A DNA stretch of 64,000 nucleotides, from NCBI GenBank assembly GCA_018340805.1, contig JACMZG010001914.1:23050943-23114942 (forward strand), read 5' to 3'. The notes below the pieces were generated by a model. That model was not told the DNA's origin, made no database searches, and was given only the letters and a program-made list of their open reading frames with translations. This DNA is from Microvelia longipes. Lineage: Eukaryota > Arthropoda > Insecta > Hemiptera > Veliidae. The position numbers and the translations under genes are program-made. Below, one piece after another: positions 55,077 through 64,000 of this stretch. The number at the start of each line of letters is the position of its first letter. Within the stretch, counting starts at the first letter, position 1.

Positions 55077-55562
55077 GAGGACAAAATAAAACAATTTAAT
55101 CAGTAACGACAAACAAACTGCTTACAAACACATGATATAAAATTAAAAAGAGTTAAATTAAAATTATTATTGGGAGAAATGGTAACATAAACGCCTTCAG
55201 TAAAGATAATGCAAAAAGGACGCTAGCACATAACTTTTTTTTCTTTTTAAACTTCTTCTTCTTTCTCTTCGAGTGAGTAAATACTCAGATTCATTCATCT
55301 AAGCCCGAGGGAACTGTTTTGGGGACTTTTAAATCATACTATTTCAATGTTACCATTGGGAAACGGAAACTCATACTATTAATTATTCAATGTATGCAAA
55401 ACTTAAAATGTTACCAAAAAGATGTTTCACGCCTTTCAATGTATGCCCTCTCTAGTTTATATCTCAGTGGAGTTGGGACCTTTTTGCTTAATTTATTATC
55501 CGTTTGTACTATTTTAATGTTTATAGCAAAAGTAAAGTTTTTTGTATTTGTATTGTATATAA
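55077..55562. other. TFAM upstream region
   Basis: Should hold the TFAM promoter. No TATA box is seen, as expected for a housekeeping gene. 55430-55470 has a MITE-end scrap (ATGCCCTCTCTAGTTTATAT). Confidence 0.4.
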
Positions 55563-56825
55563 AGAGGAACTATAAAACCATAACATAGAGAGAGAGAGAG
55601 AGAGAGAATATAGAACTTGAATAAGATATAAGATAATAAATAATAGTTTCCAATAATATTTACAAATAAAAAATGTCAAAAATTGAAAGATGACAACTTA
55701 AGTATGTGAAACAAGATATATGCAAGCATAAATCATGCGATAAATTCAAGAAGCAAGCAATCCAAGATACAAGGACCAAGTATAAACTACTCTAATTAGT
55801 TTTTATTGAATAGAATTTTAGAATATTATTCCTGTTAGTTACAAATAATCAGAATGAGCGTTGGTCACCCAGCTTGTGCTAATCCTAGGAAGTACAACCC
55901 GCCTAAAACGCCTAGTCATTTGGAAAAGTAAGGTCACTTTATTTTAAATCAGGCTGCCAAATATAGATCTAATTAATTTGTATAACTTTAAAGTTTTATC
56001 ATGGTCTTGTACCGTTTATAAATAAATAAATAATTAGTTCTATAGAGATATTACTATACATATATTATAATCGGTTGAATTTAGGAACGTTAAAAAGGTA
56101 ACCTAAACCTGAACACCTTTTGTTATTATAACTATCAAGTACAAACATTACAATATTTAAAAAGAACTTTTCCTATACAAAAAAAAAACAATGTGCGAAA
56201 AGTCGTCAGCGAATTATTCATTAAATTATTTTACATACTCCAGGAGTAGGTCGTAATGAGGTTACTCAAAACCCCTGTGAGCCCTAAAAAATAGAATAAT
56301 ACTATAGAGACTAATACTAATAGTATTAGTCTCTTTGGCCCTAAAAGAGATTGGGTAATATAACCACAAAAGTACTATATAAACTATATAAGAGTATATA
56401 CTACTATATAAAAGACTAGGGAAACTCTTTTACTAACTTGTGTAAAAAATCAGACAAGCGTGATCAGCTGTTCAAAAATAAAAAGTAGCTAAAATTGCAT
56501 AGAGATATATTACTAGAGGGGCCCTAATGGTTAAATTTTGAGACATCGAAAAAGTAACCTGACCACCTTCGATTATCATTTTCATCAAATAAACAGAACA
56601 AAAAAACAGTAAATTATATAAGTAGAATGTTTAAAATACGAATCACAACACAAACAGTCTGCGGGAAGCCGAAAACAATTGATTAATTTAACCATAACTC
56701 CCTCTTGGAGGTTTCAATGAGGTTACAGAGCCCCTGAGAGCCCCACTAAAAATGTTCAGGCCTCTCAATGTATTAAGATAGGCTATGCCCCCTCTAGTAT
56801 ATATCTCTATGTAAAATGGAATATT
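55563..56825. repeat. tandem duplication, copy 1 (1.26 kb)
   Basis: From AGAGGAACTATAAAACCATA to TAAAATGGAATATT. Matches 56834-58100 almost base for base; differences are scattered one-base indels. It begins with a (GA)n run and contains a MITE at its right end. Confidence 0.95.
56498..56811 (+). mobile_element. hAT-type MITE (copy C)
   Basis: Ends CATAGAGATATATTACTAGA and CCTCTAGTATATATCTCTATG-type inverse, with flanks TAAAATTG / TAAAATGG. It lies inside duplication copy 1. Confidence 0.9.
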
Positions 56826-56833
56826 GGTTTTAT

Positions 56834-58100
56834 AGAGGAACTATAAAACCATAACATAGAGAGAGAGAGAGAGAGAGAATATAGAACTTGAATAAGATAT
56901 AAGATAATAAATAATAGTTTCCAATAATATTTACAAATAAAAAATGTCAAAAATTGAAAGATGACAACTTAAGTATGTGAAACAAGATATATGCAAGCAT
57001 AAATCATGCGATAAATTCAAGAAGCAAGCAATCCAAGATACAAGACCAAGTATAAACTATCTAATTAGTTTTTATTGAATAGAATTTTAGAATATTATTC
57101 CTGTTAGTTACAAATAATCAGAATGAGCGTTGGTCACCCAGCTTGTGCTAATCCTAGGAAGTACAACCCGCTAAAACGCCTAGTCATTTGGAAAAATAAG
57201 GTCACTTATTTTAAATCAGGCTGCCAAATAGATCTAATTAATTTGTATAACTTTAAAGTTTTATCATGGTCTTGTACCGTTTATAAATAAATAAATAATT
57301 AGTTCTATAGAGATATTACTATACATATATTATAATCGGTTGAATTTAGGAACGTTAAAAAGGTAACCTAAACCTGAACACCTTTTGTTATTATAACTAT
57401 CAAGTACAAACATTACAATATTTAAAAAGAACTTTTCCTATACAAAAAAAAAAAACAATGTGCGAAAAGTCGTCAGCGAATTATTCATTAAATTATTTTA
57501 CATACTCCAGGAGTAGGTCGTAATGAGGTTACTCAAAACCCCTGTGAGCCCTAAAAAATAGAATAATACTATAGAGACTAATACTAATAGTATTAGTCTC
57601 TTTGGCCCTAAAAGAGATTGGGTAAATATAACCACAAAAGTACTATATAAAACTATATATAAGAGTATATACTACTATATAAAAGACTAGGGAAACTCTT
57701 TTACTAACTTGTGTAAAAAATCAGACAAGCGTGATCAGCTGTTCAAAAATAAAAAGTAGCTAAAATTGCATAGAGATATATTACTAGAGGGGCCCTAATG
57801 GTTAAATTTTGAGACATCGAAAAAGTAACCTGACCACCTTCGATTATCATTTTCATCAAATAAACAGAACAAAAAAACAGTAAATTATATAGTAGAATGT
57901 TTAAAATACGAATCACAACACAAACAGTCTGCGGGAAGCCGAAAACAATGATTAATTTAACCATAACTCCCTCTTGAGGAGGTTTCAATGAGGTTACACA
58001 GAGCCCCTGAGAGCCCCACTAAAAATGTTTCAGGCCTCTCAATGTATTAAGATAGGCTATGCCCCCTCTAGTATATATCTCTATGTAAAATTGGAATATT
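56834..58100. repeat. tandem duplication, copy 2 (1.27 kb)
   Basis: Second copy of 55563-56825, separated from it by 8 bp (GGTTTTAT). Confidence 0.95.
57769..58085 (+). mobile_element. hAT-type MITE (copy D), exact 8-bp duplication
   Basis: Same element as copy C. Here the flanking 8 bp TAAAATTG (57761-57768 and 58086-58093) are identical, showing that the one-base difference in copy C is secondary. Confidence 0.92.
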
Positions 58101-58886
58101 TATTTATTTATTTATTTACAAATAGTAACGGGCTCATATAGCCCAATTTACAATTATATACAACACATAAAAACACTTAAAATAATTAAAACTAAAGTAA
58201 AAATATTAAGTTATTACAAGAGAAAGAAAAAAGGTAAATGTGCTAAAAGAAGACTATGACATTAAGTACAAAAATAATTATATGACTAAAAATTCAGTAC
58301 ATATAATATTACAAAGGAACCAGGATATGGTATGGTAAAATAATAGGTAAAAAAAAGATAGTTAATAAAAATAGGAACCAGGATATGGTATAGGTAAATA
58401 ATAGGTAAAAAAAAGATAGTTTAATAAAAATAGAGTGAAATATCAGAAATAAAAACGAGTAAACAAAAAGTAAAAATAAAAAAATAGTAAAGTAAAATAA
58501 TAAAGATAGTAAGAACTTATAGTTATTTTTTTTTTTTTTTTATAGTTAACTTATAGTTAAAATAATTAATATAAAATGTGAGAAAATATATAAAAATGAT
58601 AAATAAAAAATTAAATAAATAAAAATACAGAAAATTAAATAAACACCCATACATACATTATACATAAATGCATAAAGAAATAAAATAACTCGATAGTATG
58701 CTAGTCAGTAGTATGATAATATTGAAAATAAAACTTTTTGGTAGAGATTTGAAGCGTTGAATATGTCTAAGGATGGAGAATATTTGTTACCAATGGAATG
58801 AAGTCTAGGAATAGAGGAATATTTAATATAGTTGGAATAACTGTTCCTGAGCCTTTTAGGATTTTTTTTTTTTTTTTTTTTTTTTT
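58086..58886 (-). mobile_element. probable LINE 3' end and poly-A/T tracts
   Basis: On the minus strand a 50-codon open frame (58877-58720, RNSYSNYIKYSSIPRLHSIG and on to FSILSYY-stop) is followed by ~600 bp of A-rich sequence. It ends in a GGGCTATATGAGCCC hairpin and (TAAA)n near 58097, the usual form of an insect LINE 3' UTR. A 25-nt poly-T at 58862-58886 abuts the frame. The family of the coding piece is not recognised. Confidence 0.4.
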
Positions 58887-59874
58887 GGCAACACTGATAA
58901 AATTAGGTGAGACAAGAGTTTGAAGTTGTAATACTAAAAAAAAATATATTATAATTAATATTATAAACGAAATATTTGATTTGTATGATTGAATTATAAC
59001 TTATGAATCATTTATGTACATAAGGTTTATTTATCTAATTAATTAAGTAGTCCAACCGATTGAAACATGTATAAGTAATCAATACATTTGGCACTTTATG
59101 TATAGCTTTTACTTAATACTAGAGTCCCTATATAAACACAACAAATATGTTTCTCTACACACTAAATTAATATATAATAAGTCATTAATAAGACAAAAAC
59201 CCGCATTACAAGTTTAAATACATGAAAGCATTTAAATTAAACCTGGGTCAAAACATCATATTTTTATATTTTTTCCGTGCACAGTTTGCGGGCTAGACTC
59301 TTGTATTAGGTGAGTGGTGAGTTTCACTTTTATCGTGTTTTCCTACTTTAATATGTACGTGCTAATTTAATGATTTCGTATTGTTTTCTGTGAAATAATT
59401 GTTACAATAATTTATTTAAAGAATAAGAAGAACTATAGTAAAGGTAAATCCAATGTTTTTATCATGATTTTGAAGAACATTCAGACGACAGTGTATTGCC
59501 TTAAATGTAACTTAAAATTACGATTGCTTTAGTTATGTTAAAGAAAATTAACTCAAAGTTGTTAAATTACTAATTACAATTAATATTTGAAGGGAAAAAA
59601 CAAATATCACTCAAAAAATGAAATTAGTTAAGTAGTGCACGCACGGAAAAAAGTTTAATTAGCCTCTCGTTTTAAGTAATTTACAAACCTAGTATTTAAA
59701 GCAGTTCTATTTATAAAACTTTGATTTAAAGATTTGCACTTAAACCTCTATTTGAAGAGACAAAACGTATTTTTTAATACATTTATACTATTGACATTTT
59801 ATACTAAAATATACAAATAAATGCAATAAATTAAACATTTTGAGTACCTTAAATGGTTTGTTTACATTTACAAG
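58887..59874. other. AT-rich upstream region of Cys-rich gene
   Basis: ATTTTTATATTTTTTCCGTG then CACAGTTTGC at 59258-59290 could be a TATA/initiator pair. A GTGAGT donor about 30 bp on would make a short non-coding first exon. This is speculative. Confidence 0.25.
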
Positions 59875-59936
59875 GCTGAGCCTATAAGAAAATTTGAGCC
59901 AACTCCTTGGTGGAGAAAATGTTAACTACATGGCAG
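59875..59936 (+). CDS. Cys-rich gene, probable upstream exon
   Basis: After acceptor TTACATTTACAAG the frame reads AEPIRKFEPTPWWRKC and meets TAA. One extra T in the GTTAA run would continue LTTWQ to the donor CAG/GTCTGA and join the next exon in phase 0. Length is 62 where 63 is required. Confidence 0.4.
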
Positions 59937-60264
59937 GTCTGACAGAAATCGCATTTGTTTCCTACTTGGTTATATATTACTTTAGTGTACCTTTAAATAT
60001 ATCTCTGTATAACTAGTTCCGTATTTACCAGCTTAAGCTTCCCTATTTATATAATTTCTTAAATTAATTGAACATAATGCATAAAAATATTATTACAAGA
60101 GAGTAAGAGTGATATTATTTTAGAATTTTAAATGATTAAAAAAGTAACCTGAACACCGATTATTAATAAATTTTTAGACAAATGAGATTGAGAAACTTAG
60201 CTCCTGCTGTGTTGCAGAAACTTGTTTATATTATGAAAAACACGGATTCTTATACACACACATA

Positions 60265-60340
<76 letters not shown>

Positions 60341-63120
60341 CACTTAAAAATACTTACATACTAGAAGCTGTAAAGATTCGAATGCTGAAGGTTCTTTGAA
60401 AGACGTCATCTTGGCGTCGTCGACTCAACATTTCATCATAAAACTTTACATTTTAGGGTTACAAAGATTGTAAGATTCAAAGTCGCGACGAGCGAAGGAA
60501 GGAAATTGTCAAATATCTAAACGAATGGGCGAACCAAGTAGAAAAAGATTGTGACTTGAAGAAAAAGAATAAATACGATGTCTGTACCGGTTGCTTCCCG
60601 GAGTTCACGTGCTTGGCACCGCTTGCTGCCAAGAGACCGTTTTGTTATAAAGAATTGGATTCACCTCTCATAACTAATATACCAGTAATAGAAGTGAGTA
60701 TCAGTTCTATATCTATACCAGTATATGTCCAAACTATCGTGGGATCTACCACTGTAGCCAAGCACTCGATTTTGACTCCAGAGGTTCGGGAATCGAAGCT
60801 TAGGCTTCGCAACCATTTTTATGAATAGAAATGGTCTATAAAGATATTTCTCTAACTTTATAAATTATTGCTTGGGCATGTTAGTGCTCGCAGGATAAGT
60901 ACCCTGATGAACCAAAAGGCCCTAAAACGGGCAATTGGGCATTTACATAAATAATTTTTTGGTCGTAGGATGGTCAAATTGGCAAGGAATGGCCTAGCCA
61001 ATTGATATTTCTTAAGCAGATATATTTATTGATAAAAAAATATTATTAATTTTTACATGATTATTATTTATGACATAAATATTTTTACGCTTGAACCCGA
61101 AGATCCACCTACCTACCCTTCGACAGCACCAGAGAAGGCCTCGGTACTTCTACCCTTCTTTTCACGGGACTGCACTTGTGACCAAGTTCACAATTAGCAT
61201 AGTATATTTTCTAATCTTCCTAGCTACTCTGATCTCATTAGTCTTATCTAGCCCTTCGAAAGCTACTAGTTTTCACCAATAAGAGACAATGAGAGACGTC
61301 GGTAGCTACCCTGAAGTTAGTGTGCATAAACACATTCTCATAGCCCTGATCTGAAAGCCAAAGACCACTTATAGGCTTCTTCCAGAACCGACCACAGTAT
61401 TCAAAAACACTTCAATTCCTAATCATGGGACCACAGATACCGCTGAATTCGAGTTTCCACTTTCACAGTGCTCGGTCCGAAGGTTTAGTACCTTTCCAAC
61501 CCTCTCTCTCTTTCCGAGCTGGAGAAAACGGAAACCTGTGGATATCTATGACGATATGCAACCCCGCATTTTCGTAATAGTCAAAAGAATCCACGTAAAA
61601 ACAAAGGTTGGGTTAACTGGCCTTGAAGAGAGAACAGTAACATCTTACTGTTGACCTCATTCTAAAACATCTTAAAAGAAGTGTACAAGGGATAACCTTA
61701 TATAAGGTTCTCCGCCAGCTGGAATTTAACCTGCACCTCCAGGTTGAGTGCTAGACCAGAGACTATAGAGCTATATAGACCACTGAACTATCGGTCCCCA
61801 GTAGATATTAATATTATTTAGTAATTTATAAATATTATTTATTTATATTATTATTTCATGTATTTTATGATCACATAACTATTATTTATAATATCAATAT
61901 TCTCAATTTTAAAGTATTATATATTTATATCGGTGTCCAAATAAAAACTTTTTTCTTTCTTCCTATTGGTTGGTTATATTTTTAGTTCTATTAGTTGGTT
62001 CTGAAAATGCTATTTTTTCGCTTTTCACACTTCTTTGCTACTCAGTCCTTTCTTAAGGTCCAACCAATAGGAAAAAAACGTTTCCATTTGGTACATCGAT
62101 TATATTTATGTATTTTATTATTACTTATTTTATTTTAGACCCGTTTCACAGCAACTAAAGCATATGCTATTCAAGATCAACCCAATGTAGATAAAGTCTG
62201 GATAAGAGAAGAAATGAACGAGATACCAGTTTGGGAAAGACCTAGGATTAAAAGTCAGAGGCTTATAGGTGGAGAATACAAGAAACTAACAGATTGTTTT
62301 AAAAAGAACGGATTACTGGCGTCTGACTACTGCCCTAGAACTCCTTCCTGCGAAGTAAGTATTCATGTTTAAGTTTTTTATTTATAATTTAAAAAGATTA
62401 TTTTAAGTTAAATTTGAAAAAGTTGCCATGAGGATTAAATTTTAATTTCGGTGGTAGTATATACAAGGGTCTTGAATAGAAAGGAAAAACGCACGAAGTC
62501 GATTTCCCTTGAACCGAAGTGACCTACACTTCTCCCTTAATTCTACAAAATATAGAAAAACAATTTTTTTTCCTAAGACAAGTGCCAAATGCTCTTTATT
62601 GGCTTAGTACAAAATGATTCTGATGCGGAGGCATTACAAAACGATTCAACCTAGGCGAATCTCCTTTGGAAAGCTTCCATCCAGGCTTAGCAATTCATTT
62701 CTTGGTTAAGTTTTCGGCTTATGATTCACACAGTAAAACATCAGATAGAAATATGTATATGTTATGTAAGGAAGAAAGCATTCCAAAGAAAATTTGCTTG
62801 GGTTGTGGACTTTTGCGCCAGATTTTTTTTGCCACAACTTCAAACCTAAATTACTTCCTCAAATCAATTACTTTATTTATCAATTACTCAAATCGATTAT
62901 TTTATAATTGAGTGTTCCTTGGTTTATATAGTTAATCCAAAGCATGGATCAATGGATAAAAGTGGATAGAGAGCAGCATGAAAAGACTGAGCGTCCTACT
63001 CAGGAGTGTTGCTGCTGTCCGGGTAGGCAAGCTCGTCTTCCTGGCTTCACATGCACTCCCTGCAACCCACCTAAGAAACAAGAACAGACTAATTACACTG
63101 CCAAAGTTTACGGAGGGTAA
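59875..63120 (+). CDS. cysteine-rich protein of unknown function
   Basis: Three exons are clear: 60457-60693, 62139-62354 and 62932-63120 (stop TAA). All are phase 0, with good acceptors (TTTTAG, TTTTAG, TATATAG) and donors (GTGAGT, GTAAGT). A probable earlier exon is 59875-59936. The clear exons give 213 codons. Features are a charged N-terminal part (SRDERRKEIVKYLNEWANQ), Cys-pair motifs (CTGCFPEFTC ... FC), a basic middle (VWERPRIKSQRLIGGEYKK) and a C-terminal Cys cluster (ECCCCPGRQARLPGFTCTPC) ending AKVYGG. The visible part has no signal peptide or membrane segment, and the start codon was not found. The family is not recognised. The Cys clusters could bind metal or be oxidised. A polyadenylation signal AATAAA lies at 63155. 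Confidence 0.7.
60250..60342. repeat. (AC)n/(AT)n microsatellite
   Basis: Short AC run followed by a long AT run. Confidence 0.95.
60358..60409 (-). CDS. candidate first exon of a minus-strand gene
   Basis: GCCAAGATGACG is a good initiation context. It opens MTSFKEPSAFESLQLLV and meets a strong donor T/GTAAGTA after 52 bp. No second exon could be identified to the left. It lies inside an intron of the plus-strand Cys-rich gene. Confidence 0.3.
60457..60693 (+). CDS. Cys-rich gene exon
   Basis: 79 codons, GYKDCKIQSRDERRKEIVKY to ITNIPVIE, with six cysteines. Confidence 0.75.
60694..62138. other. intron with tRNA-derived element
   Basis: 61085-61800 is noticeably more GC-rich than its surroundings. 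At its right end on the minus strand it has a pol III head (CCGATAGTTCAGTGGTCTA, B box GGTTAAATTCC). It may be one ~700-bp tRNA-derived retroposon. The open frame at 61091-61282 within it is not thought to be a gene. Confidence 0.5.
61690..61800 (-). repeat. tRNA-derived SINE head, second copy
   Basis: A-box and B-box-like blocks about 55-60 bp apart on the minus strand, followed by AACCTTATATAAGGTTATCC, as in the copy at 12776-12872. Confidence 0.6.
62139..62354 (+). CDS. Cys-rich gene exon
   Basis: 72 codons, TRFTATKAYAIQDQPNVDKV to DYCPRTPSCE. Confidence 0.75.
62355..62931. other. intron with foldback scrap
   Basis: 62640-62830 is similar to the ends of the 14.2-kb foldback (TTTGCGCCAGA, AGGCGAATCTCCTTTGGAA). 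Confidence 0.45.
62932..63120 (+). CDS. Cys-rich gene terminal exon
   Basis: 62 codons plus TAA; LIQSMDQWIKVDREQHEKTE, then the CCCC cluster and C-terminus KVYGG. Confidence 0.75.
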   Translation, partial: LIQSMDQWIKVDREQHEKTERPTQECCCCPGRQARLPGFTCTPCNPPKKQEQTNYTAKVYGG

Positions 63121-63154
63121 TCCTTTTATTAAACTAGATTAATCCATGTTAAAG

Positions 63155-63160
63155 AATAAA
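63155..63160 (+). promoter_or_regulatory. polyadenylation signal AATAAA
   Basis: 35 bases after the stop of the Cys-rich gene. The first such signal downstream. Confidence 0.55.
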
Positions 63161-63744
63161 AAATCCAGTACGAAGTACATTTCACTCTCACTACTTCGGT
63201 CTCGCTTCACTCGTCCGAAGAATATTGAAATATCTTAATTTATATTGCTGATGGAATTCACTCAGCCCTCTTACTTTGTCCCATTTTGCCCGTTTCGGTG
63301 AGATATAATATAGAAATAATTATTATTCTAATAAATAAATACATGTTTGAAGTAAATAAAAAATAATAGATAATTATAAATAATAGTAATAATTTATGTA
63401 TAAGAATGGAATAGATTAAGCTGTACCTTATAAAATAATAGACATCTGATCACATCTGATTTTGAGTTCCCGCAAAGAATCATTTTCTAAACATCCTTTA
63501 TGCTATGGTTTTTATAATATAAACCGACTTTTATCAATGAATAATTATATTTAATATTTTATTTCTTTTAGAATAAATATAATAATTTACAAGTTAACTA
63601 AAAGCCATAAAATTTTCCCTTAAATATTAAACAAATTTAAATGAATTAACTTTTCATCGAATCCCCCATAGTTCATCAAATCCCCTTATCACCAGTCAGT
63701 GCTGCCAACTTCAATAATTTTATTTACTTCAGCTGTCTATTATG
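63161..63744. other. AT-rich non-coding sequence
   Basis: 63165-63235 is an inverted scrap of the 5S-box dispersed repeat (CACTACTTCGGTCTCGCTTC). The rest shows nothing. Confidence 0.45.
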
Positions 63745-64000
63745 AAGAACTAAAAGTCATTTACAAGGTTACTCCATTTGTTTAAAAGTAAAAGTGGATT
63801 AGCAAAATTGTATGAACTTATTGATTTCTTCTTCTTTAAGCTGTTCGGGTGTAAAGGTAAATTCATTCAAAGTTAAACGATGGGAGTTTAATGCAGGACA
63901 CGACACAATCAGATGTGGTGGCGTTTTTTCTTCTTCGAAGCACTATTTGCAGATTTGGCTGCTCACTAGACCCATCAGATGCTTAACATTAGTGATCCAA
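63745..64000 (-). mobile_element. LINE C-terminal fragment, cut by window end
   Basis: The minus-strand frame reads HLMGLVSSQIC, then EEEKTPPHLIVSCPALNSHR and LTLNEFTFTPEQL, the usual zinc-finger-like C-terminus of RNase H-bearing LINEs. Same family as 22741-23190, with one stop after the first cysteine. Confidence 0.7.

Noticed and set aside
55319..55588. 89-codon open frame with hydrophobic end
   Set aside because: Contains a MITE terminal fragment and runs into the (GA)n repeat; probably chance.
61091..61282. 63-codon frame with a hydrophobic stretch
   Set aside because: Inside the GC-rich retroposon-like block within an intron of the Cys-rich gene; no start or splice context.
62666..62911. 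81-codon frame in the last intron of the Cys-rich gene
   Set aside because: Overlaps foldback-end sequence related to 14.2 kb.

Overview
The window is AT-rich, repeat-laden nuclear DNA of an arthropod, most likely an insect. The genes are split into small exons with GT-AG introns. Conserved single-copy animal genes (TFAM, CAMLG) sit among gypsy, LINE, hAT and MITE copies. A hemipteran is possible, but nothing seen here fixes the order. No bacterial or viral gene is present and no CRISPR.

Layout. 0-10.6 kb: tandem arrays, foldbacks and a dispersed repeat, with no confident gene. 10.6-24.6 kb (+): a long-intron gene for a glycine-rich structural protein (six exons; first exon not found), whose introns hold satellite arrays, foldbacks and a complete but internally rearranged LTR retrotransposon (19.3-22.7 kb). 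28.1 kb (+): an orphan or alternative Tyr/Thr-rich terminal exon. 32.1-34.7 kb (-): a three-exon gene for a small secreted protein, apparently complete. 37.1-40.3 kb (+): CAMLG, the GET2-type subunit of the ER tail-anchored-protein insertase. 40.7-45.6 kb (-): two phase-compatible exons of an unrecognised gene. 46.6-48.8 kb (+): a decayed LINE with reverse transcriptase and RNase H. 50.2-55.1 kb (-): TFAM, mitochondrial transcription factor A, reconstructed completely in five exons (234 aa). 55.6-58.1 kb: a 1.26-kb tandem duplication. 59.9-63.1 kb (+): a cysteine-rich protein of unknown function. A LINE fragment lies at the right edge.

The genes are unrelated housekeeping and structural genes on both strands, with no operon-like or cluster logic. 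Several reading frames (both large glycine-rich exons, CAMLG exon 1, one exon of the Cys-rich gene) need exactly one base to be restored. The two copies of the tandem duplication also differ by one-base steps. This pattern suggests residual indel errors in a long-read assembly rather than pseudogenes.

The most interesting non-genic signals are: a dispersed repeat carrying a segment resembling the internal promoter region of 5S rRNA; a family of ~310-bp hAT-type MITEs with clear 8-bp target duplications and a nested insertion; two arms of the same satellite facing each other (11.2-12.8 kb); a 22-bp intronic array carrying GTAAGT in nearly every unit just upstream of an exon; and an LTR element whose RNase H lies downstream of the integrase zinc finger.
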